DNA of 37,473 nt, from positions 1 to 37,473 of the forward strand of contig JAYMGJ010000428.1 of the NCBI GenBank assembly GCA_037178675.1. The letters are read 5' to 3'. Positions within the stretch are counted from its first letter, which is position 1, and every line of letters begins with the position of its first letter. A model generated the notes under the pieces. That model was given only the letters and a program-made list of their open reading frames with translations, ran no database searches and was not told the DNA's origin. Both the position numbers and the translations under genes were made by a program. This stretch comes from Scleroderma bovista. Its lineage: Eukaryota; Basidiomycota; Agaricomycetes; Boletales; Sclerodermataceae. This document shows, one piece after another, positions 19,529 to 30,492 of this stretch.

Positions 19529-20250
19529 AGATGGTGAAGGTGCAGGGCAGCCTGCAGTGGTCGCTCCAGGGTCTATCGGCCCCGACGAGACCAGGCTGGA
19601 GGACTTTGATCTCATCAGGCTTCAAGCCCAACATTGCAACCTTGTCTAACCTCCCTGCCTTCAGTCCGCCCTCTAGTTCCACGCCAACACCCCACGTAGC
19701 TCCATCAGGCCCCGTACTCCCGTGTAGCGCGACCCAGGCATCAAGCAGCTTGTGTTCGTCGACGAGCCTATGATCCTCGGGGAGGATTGCGTTGAAGTCG
19801 CCTGCGATGATCCCACCCCTCCATCTGGGTAGGCTCGCGCAGGAGGCCAGCCAGTGCCCACATCTGTAGAGCACGCCGGAAATGCGAGTCGAGGGAGTCG
19901 AGGTGCACGTTAAGGAGACGGAATGCTGCGCCAGACGCAGCTGGGGTGGCGATATCCACGCAGAGCGCATCCCTCCTGTACCTGCTAGGCAGCTCCATGC
20001 GGAAGACGCTGTCGAGCAACGGAGAGCCAAAACGCTTGCGGGAGAGCAATGTCATGGTCGCGAATGGTAGGCCCTTGAAAGACGTGTCGTCCTCAGCGTC
20101 GGTCGTCAGGAAGCCAGAGCGATCGTCGAGGAGAGATTGTCGGGCGCTGGAAGTGACTTCTTGGAGATGAATAATATCGGAAAACTTGGGTCCCTTCAAG
20201 ATGTGATCGAGGATGAGCTTGGAGCGTGCGACAGGCCCTGACTGGGAGGT
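19529..20250 (-). pseudogene. Endonuclease/exonuclease/phosphatase (TDP2-like) protein, frameshifted
   Basis: From a 3' splice site at 20251 the minus strand reads 'SGPVARSKLILDHILKGPKF' then 'SDIIHLQEVTSS', whose Glu is the metal ligand of the EEP superfamily, and 'CVDIATPAASGAAFRLLNVH'. After a base loss in the G-run near 19815 the adjacent frame gives 'GGIIAGDFNAI' (catalytic GDFN), 'GGLKAGRLDKVAMLGLKPDE' and the terminal 'PWSDHCRLPCTFTI' (SDH motif), stop at 19529. All catalytic motifs are present, but in two frames, so the copy is probably dead. The layout is that of a stand-alone fungal TDP2-like DNA-repair enzyme, not a LINE endonuclease, because no reverse transcriptase follows. A possible 5' exon lies at about 20523-20308 ('YYVLFPDAQPAQRFTSQ'). 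Confidence 0.7.
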
Positions 20251-20529
20251 CTGGATATTAGGTCATGTTGCAACCAGCGAATGTGTTGCAAGGCGGGTGC
20301 ATTACCATTAGTATTGCAACAAACCTACAGGGAGTGGTGACGATGCAGAACGGATGAGGGTGGCATAGGGGACCCAGAGATACCTCCCGAGATCCTTAGT
20401 AAGGACCGCTTGGCGTCCTAGAGACAGGTCACCAGTGCGATATTCACTCTGTGAAGTGAAGCGTTGAGCTGGCTGTGCATCCGGAAAAAGTACATAATAT
20501 GGCAGCTGTGAGGTGTACCTCACCTCAAC

Positions 20530-22130
20530 CTCACAAAAAGGTGACCTTGCCTTGCGGCAACACCAGTCGCACCATAATCGTTATCCCGCAAAGGAGTCCC
20601 CATTTGGTTAAGCTTTGTTGTAAATGAATGAGTCTGCAAGCATGTATTGCTGATCAGTGGACCAGCTTCCATGAAAAGTCCACGACCAACCTATATAACC
20701 ACAGCTGCAAGGTTGTAGCCTTGTCTCCTGGAATCATTTCGGCTTCAGAGATGCAGTCACAGAATCTCCCCATCGGCCCTATTCGCATACGGCACAAATG
20801 TTGTATTGCTTGTGCGGCATGCAAGCAGGGGCATGTGAGGGTAATGGTTCTCACACTCTATACCTTGCCACTGTGATTAATTCTCCCCTTAGTGTGTCTA
20901 TGTTGAATGAGAGCCTTGTAAACGATGCCTGTCGCGGGGGAAGACATGTAGTTTGTCCCCACTACGAGAACCAAGCACCAGGTACATGTGTTTTTTCTCC
21001 CCTCTAAATGTAGCCAACCAACGTGGTGCACCAGTTCATCTTTCCCACCTCAAGAGCGGTCCCGAAATGAAGGTCACCAACCACAACCTTCATACCCCCT
21101 TTCCTTATCGGTCTTTAATACCCCTACTGCGACCTACATGTGGCCTACATTTCAGGCTGCATTGCAGATGAGGCATCCACCTGTCATTTATGTCAACTAC
21201 CACAACACTCGGGGAGTGCCAACTGGCGTCGGCGAGTGCCGGCATCCACAGATTGTCCGCAAATGAATGATCTGAGCACGTCGAACATAGGGAACTGCAC
21301 GGGTAGGGGTATCTATTACTGTACTATGTAGTAGGTATTACATCACATGTCTTCAATCTTAGCGGCCAACCCTTGTAATGTCATTGTATTGCCAAGAAAG
21401 GCTGCAATTCTCATAATTATTACATGATACATTGCAGAACATTACAAACGCAGCCTCTCAGGCCCACGCAAAGAATTTTGTGGCCCTTTGAAAATCCAAA
21501 GCAAAATGTTGGGCAGCGCAAGCAATTGAAATGATATTACCTTCGACAAAGAGGTTACTAAGCGCTGGATTTTGTGCATACAGGAAACCGTGTTGCTCGA
21601 TGGAGAATCACCCCACCTAAACTCCTATTGGGCGGCCTGTCGACATAGTTATCTATGACTAACTACTGAACATCCCACAGACCTTGCTCACACGTTTTGC
21701 TTCGTTGTTAGTTGAGATTGCCCATTAAGAATTCTTTCCATCCAAAGTATATTCATGTTTCAGCTTTTGCTCCATAGTTTTATGATAGTGACATCAGTGT
21801 AGACAGGTTGAAAAATCACTGCATTGCAACTAACAAGCACATTAATTATCACTTGCAATGTACAACTCCATGTGAGTAGCGGTCCTTGCATGTACTCCAG
21901 ACAACCTGGTGGCCTTCGCATCCAAGTCGTGCCTCCAACACAATAGTCCCAAATTGGTCAACATTACCTGTTGACATCAATAACTTGCCAGGTACGCAAT
22001 GATGTGACACCACGTAAATGACACGCAAATATCTGGAAGAGTCTGGTTGTCCTTCATTCTAATAATGACATCCATGCGGAACAACAGTAACATGAGTACA
22101 TTAATAAGCTGTTCTCCTATATCCAGCGAG
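20530..22130. other. No gene seen
   Basis: AT-richer region with only short frames. Two stretches at about 20640-20680 and 21155-21190 both read C-I-A-D in one frame, perhaps a short diverged repeat. GTTGCAAT/ATTGCAAC words recur here and at 20265-20330 and 8570-8690. No domain recognised. Confidence 0.45.
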
Positions 22131-22133
22131 TCT

Positions 22134-23710
22134 TCAGACAGTTGAAGATGGTCGGCTCCCGGTTGTTCTGTCACGGCGCTTCCTCAGAGTCGAGGCAACT
22201 GACTTTCTTTCAGCCGCCTGTGGACGATACGTGGATACGTTCATCCGTCCGAAGATAGTGCTACCAAGTATTACCTTGCATTAGATATGTTGAACGTGCC
22301 CGCAGGAAGCAACCTACCGATTCCACCAAAAGAGAAGTTCTGTGATTTCTGCCGTCTCCTGTTGTGTACGGCAATCTTCAAAGAAGGCAATAATGTTGCT
22401 GTAGAATGCTTCATAGTTAAAATCCTCATCGACGATACGCCAAGAGGTACAGCTCGACAGAGCAAATCGCAACTTGAGACCAAGTCAGCCACTGTCTGTG
22501 GAGTGAGCAATTTACTCACTTGTACTGCAGTGTATGCGATTGCACGAGGAGCAACAGACTTCATCCCAATAAGGGAGGCTACATGAGCGCGGCTTCGTTT
22601 ATCACTGGGACCCTTCCGATGCTTCAGGGGTAGTGCGGAGGTTGATGCTCCGGCTTCATCATCAGTGTCATCCGGGATAGTGTCAGAATCAGTGGAACTC
22701 GGTGATGTGAAGATGTGTTTGAAGGCCTGTAGAAAGGCTAAGTCCCATTATCGAAGGAGGTTTCACGACTAACCTTCACCAAGAGGGCATTCTTGAAGAG
22801 CCCCTTAACAGGATTTTCGGGATCATAATGCTCGTCCTTGTAAAGGAAGTACGGCCAACAGTCAGAGGTCACCAGATAATCGGGGTGAAAACCACGGATG
22901 TTTGCTCTGTGCCTGCAGTTACAGAACTAATGAGTGGGCGTGACATTCAAGGCGAAATAGAGGGCAAACGTGCTGGGGATTAGACCAGTCGTAGTCTACT
23001 GGACATATCAACCGGGCGGTTGCGTCATGATAGAAGCCTCTCCCAGTTTTTTGGCGTGGCTCCAGTGCTGGTTCTGGGGGTGGCCTGCTGCCCATCAGCC
23101 AACCCACAACCGCCGTCTTCAGTCCAGCGGCATCATCACCACGTGCTCCATCTGCACCTTTGTTCAGCTTGGCAGGTTGTCAGCCAATCGATTGGTGGAG
23201 ATCAGAGGGATACTCACATATTTCATGATCAGCCTTACCTCATAGTCGTCTGACTCAGCAGTGAGATCTGGCTTCAACGACGGAATCCATCGTACTAGCT
23301 CTTGGTAACTGCGGTACAAGCATTCTTCCCTAAATGACATATCAGTATATCACAGCAGGCTTTAGGACACCTTACTCATCTGAATGTCCAACCAATTCAC
23401 CATTCGAGTCGGTCTGCTCCATACAGGCACGGCGGTCAGCTTCACTGACCAGGTCTTCCACACGGTCTTTGAGAGTAACAACCCGTCTGATCACACGTCC
23501 ACAACTAAGGTATTTATTATAGCGTCTAAGCAATGATTGATGGAGAGGATCAACTCGCACGAATCATGTTGAATAGAATGGGGACAGAACACACTTTTGG
23601 GGGCTAGATGCTTGAGCACCACGTAGCTCGCGATTTTCTTCTTCTAGACTATTGATACGACGCTTGAAGGCGGTAATAGAACTTGCGATGTTGTCTTCAG
23701 ACAGAGTCAT
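22134..23710 (-). CDS. DUF6698-like agaricomycete protein
   Basis: ATG at 23710 begins a short coiled coil ('TAFKRRINSLEEENRELRGA'). After a 69-nt intron (23526-23594) comes 'GRVIRRVVTLKDRVEDLVSE' ADRR, then 'LYRSYQELVRWIPSLKPDL', 'QKTGRGFYHDATARLICPVD' YDW, 'ANIRGFHPDYLVTSDCWPYF' LYKDE, 'KNALLVK', 'AFKHIFTSPSSTDSD', 'HVASLIGMKSVAPRAIAYTA' VQ, 'LRFALSSCTSWRIVDEDFNY' and 'AEITELLFWWNR', and finally 'TIFGRMN' to TGA at 22134-22136. This order matches DUF6698 proteins, large uncharacterised families in mushroom-forming fungi. Splice sites keep the frame through almost all exons; the junction after 'DYDWSNP' (about 22985) is the only one I could not place. No stops seen. Function unknown; often found near transposons. 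Name from memory. Confidence 0.7.
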
Positions 23711-23929
23711 GTCTCCACAGATTGCAGCGGCGCGAGTATGCAAATCAGAGAGTCAGTCGCGGGAAAAGATTTTAAATGAAAGAGGTCAGTGGCATGACAA
23801 GAAGATGAAGCACCGACGTAAGTTCCAACCAACTCTAATGGAGCAATGCCCCTGTTAGTCACGATGTTCTTCATTACTCTGCTGAGGGAGCTGATTTTGG
23901 AGAAACTGTCCGAGTCAATCAGAAATACT

Positions 23930-24245
23930 AACTGTAACTTTAAAGTGGCAAATGCTAACTTTAAAAAGCGGCCATCAATTTTGGTGGGGGCAAACCTACC
24001 TTTCCTCGATCACAACATTGCCAATAAACTCCAAGAGTTATCAAACAGGTCGAGACGTCTGTTGTGGAGCATTTCACTGAGACCTAAAGTAGCATTAGCC
24101 TTTCAGCAATAATACTACAAGGTGAAAAAGAGACGGGGTGATCCAAGTCACTGAGCTCCAATAATCATGATCCGGCCTATTACAACCACGGAACCGCCAT
24201 TAATGGCAATCGGCGTCCTGTGCCCGGCGATTCGAGTGCAAGGTT
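23930..24245 (+). repeat. Dispersed repeat, copy A
   Basis: Shares long near-identical words with 34200-34560 in the same order and orientation: AGCGGCCATCAATTT, ACCTTTCCTCGATCACAAC, GAGTTATCAAACAG, TTTCACTGAGACCTAAA, GCATTAGCCTTT, CAATAATCATGATCCGGCC and GGCGATTCGA. No coding potential. Probably a non-autonomous transposon or LTR fragment. Confidence 0.8.
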
Positions 24246-24519
24246 CAGTAGATCGATGATGAGACCGTTCATAGATCAACGTTCAGTGCCTGTGTCCGGA
24301 TCGACACTGCCGAGCGACCAGGGCACCTCGTGGTATTTGACAATAACACGTCTACCTGGAACACCATTCCGGGAAAGCCTAGACCCAGCGAAAGCTGTGG
24401 TCCTATTACGAGGACCCGTTAGTAATTTCCCCCACCTTTTTAACGCATTCACGTACTTGAGCTTTCGGTAACATGCTCCAAGGTTTAGTAGTAAGTGCGC
24501 CGTCATCCAGGACATACGC

Positions 24520-24990
24520 CACGCAATGAAACTAAAAAAAGTCAGAGCTTACTCTTTGTGGGTACTAACCCACGCCATCAACACAGTTACCTTGATACTG
24601 GCAACATCTGAATCCTCTTTTGAGCTCATTGACGGGATCGAACTTGTATTTTCTATCACTTGGCGTGCGTTCTCCTTTTTCAGGCTTTCAAATCTGGTGT
24701 TCGGCGATGCGGCTCGCTGTGCCGTTGCCTGATATGATTGGCAGACGAGAATTCAAGGTCACAGTCATTACTTCACTGTGGGGAAACTGTCAATTGCAAG
24801 CGCTAACCAACTTTAGGAAGCAGCCATCGAAGCGTTTCAAGACCCAAAATACCATTAGTTCCAACCGTTGGTCTGTGATAGGCTGAGTCACTCAGCGCCA
24901 ACTCGTCATCGTGGACATTTCGAGACCTAAGGCGCCGCCAGCTTCAATGATAATAATCAGAAAAAGAGATGCAATCAATATTTTGGACCA
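24520..24990 (+). repeat. Dispersed repeat, further partial copies
   Basis: 24545-24595 (AGAGCTTACTCTTTGTGGG...CACCATCAAC-like) matches 34608-34645. 24785-24990 repeats the family again in diverged form: CGCTAACCAACTTTAGGAAGC, GAAGCGTTTCAAGACC, GACCTAAGGCGCCGCCAGC and AATAATCAGAAAAAGAGATG match words at 34200-34210 and 34465-34520. Copies therefore lie in tandem or nested here. Confidence 0.6.
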
Positions 24991-25306
24991 ATATTGCTGT
25001 CTACAAACCATGCAACATCCTTCCATATTGGTTGATTATGAAATCACACCTTCCCCGCATTACACCGACTATCCAGTGCTGGAAGATTTTTTGGAGAAAC
25101 TTGACCTCCTGGAACCGCATCGAGACTGGTCAGCGCGATTTCTCATTCCGCTGAGAAGGATGGGAGTTACAGCTCTGGATGATATGGATATGGTGACGCC
25201 AGAGAGCCTTCACGTCTTCTTTGGACTCCCGCCGATCACCATCATGGACTTCTTTGCACATGCCGATGATATGGTCCAGTCCATCCGAGTCCATCGTGCT
25301 TTGTAG
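24990..25306 (+). pseudogene. SAM-like helical domain fragment
   Basis: The frame contains 'YPVLEDFLEKLDLLEPHRDW', 'RRMGVTALDDMDMVTPESLH' and 'FGLPPITIMDFFAHADDMVQ', then stops at about 25306. The pattern of a Trp/Leu-rich first helix, a G-(V/I)-x-x-L-x-D-(L/M) turn and a final helix after F-G-L/M is that of small SAM-like domains seen at the C-terminus of many agaricomycete proteins. The open frame extends up to 24911, but that part is the dispersed repeat, so the true 5' part is lost. Confidence 0.45.
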
Positions 25307-25446
25307 CCTTTACTAGGTATTGTACAGCAGTGGCTGGCAGGGTATGTGCCTTTGATATGGTGGTGGCACTCCTCGTACTAAGCTCAGTCGCCAGGATGCT
25401 TATGAACAGAACCGAGTGATCTCGGATACATGTCGAACGAACCGCT

Positions 25447-28030
25447 GTGACGGGGCCTGAAGGGAATATGGTCAGTCACGTTGTCCAGTATGATGATTGT
25501 AACGCACCGGTTACGTACCAAGTGTTGATAAACCACATCTTCGCCGAACATATCGGAATATTTATGGACGTGGATCTTGATGACACGATCATCTACTTAA
25601 ATACTCATGTTAAACATGTCACTATAGTGATCCAAATCCTGAGGAAAGAGGAACTGCACCTTAGTGAGAAGAAACTTCATTTCCTCCGCAAAGAAGTCAA
25701 GATACTCGGTAGCGTCGTCACAGACGACGGCATTCGAATGGACCCCGAGAGTCAACTGGAAGGACCCGACGAACCGCACCTCATGCAGAGGGTTCGTAGG
25801 AGCGGTGAGGATCTTGCAGACGATATCTATAAAGTCTATGCTCCACTTGGGGTATTAACCGAAGCCAGCGCTGAGTCGAAGCCTTTCCAACGGAGCTACA
25901 CCAGTAATGTGCGTTCGAGACAGTCAAGAGATATGTCTCGGCGTGTGCGCCCCACTGCCGTGTTCCTCTTGACTACGGTCCGGATTGTGACCCCATCTGG
26001 GTCATGACTGCCAACGCCTGTGGTAAATGGGATCGGGGGTGTTGTCGCTCAGGGCCGTGACTGGAAGGGTGCCAAAGTGGCCGCCGTCTATTCTGCAGAA
26101 ATGACGTCCACACAATGCAATTACCCTGTGCACAAGCAAGAATTAATGGCAGGAGTGTGGAGACCATGCTCCGCCATCATGATATCCTACAGGGTGTCAA
26201 GTTCACAGGGTGACAGATCAAAAGAGTCTGACTCACATCCTCGACCAGAAAGGACTGTCTGGGCGGCAGGCACGTTGGATGGAATGTTTGGCCTCGAAGT
26301 TTTGTATGTCCCTGGTGAGGAAAGTGTTTTACCGGATGCGCTATCTCGTATGTATGAGCTCGACGCACCTGGAATGACCTGGTTGCGCGAAATTATCTTC
26401 AATATGACCTGGACGTTAATGAAGTCGACTCGACACCACCGACTAGACTTATCACCGCACCCTTGTTGGTGCGATCGCACCGAGCGTTCGGCGCAGCCAC
26501 CGTCTGGCCGACAAGCACACCGAGCTCGCGTAACAGAACCAAGACGATCGAAGGCGACACCAACGCCTCTTGTGACGGAACCGACGCCCCCCGCTGGAGG
26601 GGGAGAAGACCTGCCTCCAACAGGACCAGTTGAATCTAGATCGCCCGAGTCAGTCGTGCATGAGGAAACGGCTTGGACACACCAACATCCAGCGCCGCCG
26701 GCAGAGAGCGGACGACCTGAGACGGGTGCCAAGCTCGCCACACGCATGCGAGAGCGGTCCGCTCTGGGGGACCCTCGTACAGAGAGGGGAATGGGTAGTA
26801 CCTCAACGGCTATACCTGAAAATGTCACAATGTCAGATATACCCGCCCCAGCTGAAAGGGAAACAAGGCGCGTAGCGCCGGTAACGTACCCGCATGATGA
26901 GTGAAGGGTCGATACAAGGAAGACTCGTTCTTTGAAAGGATATTAGAGACTCCAAAAACATTTAAGAATTTCTCACTTACAAATGATGCCTTCATACGCC
27001 TGAAACTGCACGACAGAGTTGTGATTTGTATCCCAAGATAGGTGAAAGAATGCCGAGGGGAATGATCATTGATCAGGCGCATTCACTGTTAGCTCATCTG
27101 GGATCAGGGAAAACGTTATCGTACCTAAGGGAGTACGTATGGCGAGACACCATGGTACACGACGTTGCCGCGTTCTGCGCTTCGTGTACGATCTGTCAAC
27201 GGAGTGAGCCTCCGAATCAGAAGCCGAACTGAACCCGCTGTCCGTACTGTCTACATCGTGGGACGCCAGATAGGTGTCGACTTTGTGGGAAGGTGACCTG
27301 GATCAAAGGATAGAGACGGATCGCATGATTCTATAACGGTGATAATGGACTTACTCACCGCGATGGCCATCTGGTACCGAGCCGAACAATGTATACTGCG
27401 AAAGACATTGTTGAGCTGATGTTGGCGGAAGTCTACAAACTTCACGGATTACCTAGAACGATCGTTAGCGATAGAGGCGTCATGTTTACGAGTCTATTTT
27501 GGACGCACCTTAACAAGCTGATGGGAGTTAAACAGCGCATGTCATCCAGAGGCTGACGGGACGACTGAGCGTGCCAACCGTACGATCGGACACATGCTGA
27601 GATCTTGCACTGGGCCTACCCCAGAAGGACTGGGTTTCGAGATTACCTGCCATCGAGTTTGCTATCAATCTCACCCGATCTGAATCGACCGGGTACTCAC
27701 CGTTCTTCTTGAGCCTAGAGCGATGATTTGGATGCTCCAAGTAGCGACAAGTTCCCGAGCGTAAAGGGTACGCGCAAAGGATGAAGCTAGCGTCGACGGC
27801 GGGACATGATGCGTTGTTGACAACGAGATGAAACAGACAGTACTAGTACTACTACTAACTTCAAGCAAGGCCGGGGAGACGCATGTGCCCGTTTGTTGTG
27901 GGCGATTTGGTCTACTTACATAAAAATATCACCTTGTTCACAAACAAGGTCACTCCCGAAGGAAATTGGACCGCTTTTTTTCGACATCCGCGAATCTGTT
28001 GTAGTTCGCTCTCCGTTTTAATCGAGCTAG
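25447..28030 (+). mobile_element. Ty3/Gypsy retrotransposon, degenerate internal region
   Basis: Order RT, RNase H, integrase on the plus strand. RT: 'VLINHIFAEHIGIFMDVDLD' DTIIY, where the usual Y-x-D-D reads D-L-D-D, then 'LRKEELHLSEKKLHFLRKEV' KILG. RNase H region: 'GGVVAQGRDWKGAKVAAVYS' with 'YVPGEESVLPDALSRMYELD'. A Pro/Arg-rich stretch at 26450-26900 precedes the integrase. Integrase zinc domain at 27026-27232: 'AHSLLAHLGSGKTLSYLREY' and 'CASCTICQRSEPPNQKP'. Integrase core at about 27410-27720 with 'YKLHGLPRTIVSDRGVMFTS' and 'GTTERANR'-like sequence; the tail (27880-27960) has 'VVGDLVYLHKNIT'. Many frame changes. Gag, protease and both LTRs were not found. Confidence 0.85.
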
Positions 28031-28088
28031 TCCGCATTGTTGTGTACACTACGGGATAACCTGACTTTCGCCCCTCTACAATTCCTCT

Positions 28089-29890
28089 TCATGATACCTC
28101 TCTAGTTCTCTGAAATACATCCCATTCCTTCTTCGTTTGTCGATCTAACTCGGCTAGTCGATCATCCTCCTTCCGTAAATGTTCGTTGGGGTGCTGGGTA
28201 AACAACCCTTCATCAAAGTCCCGCAGAAGACGGATGCTGGATCTCCCACAACTTCGCGATAATGCGACATATGCGTTAAATGGTGTCAGTTGTCCTGACG
28301 GGGGTTTGGCGAGGTCGACAATGCAGTGGTCGATGGTTTGTGCTTGGGAGCGATAATCCGTGAATGCGTATGCTGGAGTAATGGGGAGCTGTTGTCTGGT
28401 GACTGTAACTTTCTTGCCGCTCCTGTTCACCACACTGAAGGACTTAGTAAGCGGGGTTATAGTGCGCACGAGTATATATGTGGGTGGAAATTGCAATTCG
28501 TACGTCTCGTTTTGTGTTGCGCTAATTTCTTCTCGAGCGTCAAGAACTATTTCGACTGTGTGCCCCCGGGCTCCGTTGGCAACATCCAAATCTGTCGAGA
28601 CGTTGATGGTTACCATCACTTCTATCCTGACTGCGATGTCCACCTCGTCAGCAAGACCCGTGCATTCCTGACAATTCTTCCCCTGCCCTGTCTTGGGTTT
28701 GGCTGCGACCGCAAATTTCTCTTCTAATGTTAATTGTTGACCCTGCACAGTATCGAAAGCCGGGCATTTGATGAGTGTAATGCCGAGTGCCTGCGTGCGG
28801 GTCTTAGTGGTCATGTTGTTTCACGTCATTCGAACGGCATGCTGCGGGGTAACCAGCAGTGCATCTTTCCATGGAGAGGTGATGAAATCGGTGATTGGAC
28901 AGTTGTCGTGCATTACAATGAGCTGGCGAAGCATGGCAATGTGTTTTTCGTCACAGTTGCCATGCCGGACATGCTGCAAGAGGTCCAACCATTCTGGATC
29001 TGTCACTTGAACTTGTGTTTTTAGGTGGACGACGGTGTCGAATTGTTCGTATAACTTCCTTCCTAACAGGTCGTTTTGCGTGTCCTTTGCTGGATTGCAA
29101 GGGCAATACAGTGCCGCTGATGGTTTGGTGGCCACGGGCGGGAATTGATGGAAATCGCCTACCAATATGACGTTGAGGCCTCTGAATGGTTCCTCGGATG
29201 CCATGCACCGGCTTTAGCGCGACTGATGATACAGGAGAGTTTTGCAAACATCTCTCGAGACACCATTGAGATTTCATCAATAATCAGGTAGTGTTTGTCT
29301 TTCCAGAACTCTTGCAATGCTTTGATTGTTTGTGCTGACTGCTTGCCTCCTCGCAATGGTATCATAGCTATCGAGTGTAGTGTTTTCCCGTCGATTATTG
29401 ATGCTGCCAGCCCGGTGTACGCTCCCTTGACCAATATGTTCCCCATGCCCCATGCCGCAAAGTTTTCAGTAATGGTTTGGATTGTTTTGGATTTGCCTAC
29501 ACCCGCTTCACCAGGTATGATCATTCGCATGGACTTAGGACACCTGCCACTAATAAAATTTTGCAGATGGCAGTCAATGATGTCGTATGCGCAACGTTGA
29601 TCTTCCAGGAGCTTATCCTACCCACGATCGGACATTCGCGAAGCTTTGAAGTAGACACAGAGTCGCTGACAAACGATCTCCCTTTCCCACGCACGCTGCC
29701 GCTCAACGTGTGCAACGGCGTTGCACATGTCTCCCGACACCCCGCCTCACACAACATTCCCACACAGCCTCTTAACAAAATTTTTCTTTGCCTGCCAATC
29801 TTCGTCCAACACCTCTTCGTGCATCGAAAGCTGACGATCTACCAGCACCCTATTGGCGATCTAGCTCCACCAGCCATTCGTCTTGGATGA
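28089..29890 (-). pseudogene. PIF1/Helitron-type DNA helicase, broken
   Basis: The minus strand reads, in order: 'HVERQRAWEREIVCQRLCVY', 'EDQRCAYDIIDCHLQNFISG', Walker A 'MIIPGEAGVGKSKTIQTITE', 'TLHSIAMIPLRGGK', Walker B 'YLIIDEISMVSREMFAKLS', then 'GLNVILVGDFHQFPPVATKP', 'STDLDVANGARGHTVEIVLD', 'YAFTDYRSQAQTIDHCIVDL' and motif VI 'FNAYVALSRSCGRSSIRLLR', stop at 28089. This is a superfamily 1B helicase like PIF1 and the helicase half of Helitron RepHel. A stop (TAG, about 29610), a frameshift near 29195 and a TGA at 28821-28823 (Trp expected) break it. No HUH Rep domain is seen, so the 5' end is lost at about 29890. Confidence 0.8.
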
Positions 29891-29999
29891 TTGACGCAGA
29901 ACGACGACATTGAGATGGATGAAGCGGTGTGTATCATATAAGTAGTGGTGTATTTGTGTAGTGTTTGTATTTGTTGTAACAGGAGGGAACAAGGTGTGT

Positions 30000-30022
30000 G
30001 CCGTCTTAGACGGCCCTCTAGT
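30000..30022 (+). mobile_element. Candidate Helitron 3' terminus
   Basis: A perfect 6-bp stem GCCGTC (30000-30005) / GACGGC (30009-30014) with a 3-nt loop is followed 3 nt later by CTAG (30018-30021) and then T (30022). Helitron 3' ends are defined by a short hairpin a few bases before CTRR, inserted between A and T. The nearby helicase points the other way, so this may end a different, non-autonomous element lying to the left on the plus strand. No 5' TC end was located. Confidence 0.45.
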
Positions 30023-30492
30023 TAGGTAACTACACGTATCGTAACAGTGAGGAAATAGTGTGACTACACGACGTGTTCCACTCCTCTCTACTGCGCATCC
30101 ACGTCCCTAACGACGACTCCCTGTTTCCTGGCTGCATCGACAAGCAAATACCTGAACTCAGAGGTATCACTCGCGGATGGATCTTCGGCAAGATCTTGTT
30201 GCACTAAGGGAGGCACACGGACGCTAAGTTCGAGGTCCCTGGACTCATCGGGTGATAAGATGACATTACCATACGGTGAGATCACTCATCTGTGTGCTCT
30301 CTCTGATTACTTCGAGATGCTAGGCCCAACAATTGTCCATTTCCGACAGCCGATCGGACTTGCCAAAGCTCAGCTTAGTAGTGAGAGTCTCCGAGAAGAG
30401 GATAGCTCTTTTCAATTTGTCCTGTCCAATCGCTCACACTATGTTCTCCTCACTCTTGTGAGTACTGTGCGGCCCATTGGAGGATTTATTCT
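30023..30492. other. No recognised gene
   Basis: A minus-strand frame at 30088-30285 and a plus-strand frame from 30260 are short and unrecognised. The plus frame ('FRQPIGLAKAQLSSESLREE') may be a fragment captured with the Svf1 copy. Confidence 0.3.

Noticed and set aside
19529..20250. Endonuclease domain of a LINE element
   Set aside because: No reverse transcriptase follows on the same strand, the frame stops right after the SDH motif, and the N-terminal part fits stand-alone TDP2-like proteins.
20628..21331. Cys-containing short frames (for example C-C-I-A-C-A-A-C) as a zinc-finger gene
   Set aside because: Too short, no splice-compatible partners, and surrounding composition is not coding-like.
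25447..28030. LTRs of the Gypsy element
   Set aside because: No matching direct repeats were seen immediately outside 25447-28030; the dispersed repeat pair lies much farther out and may be unrelated.
28089..29890. Complete Helitron with HUH Rep domain
   Set aside because: No HUH motif or Rep-like sequence was found upstream of the helicase, and no hairpin-CTRR end was found on the minus strand left of 28089.
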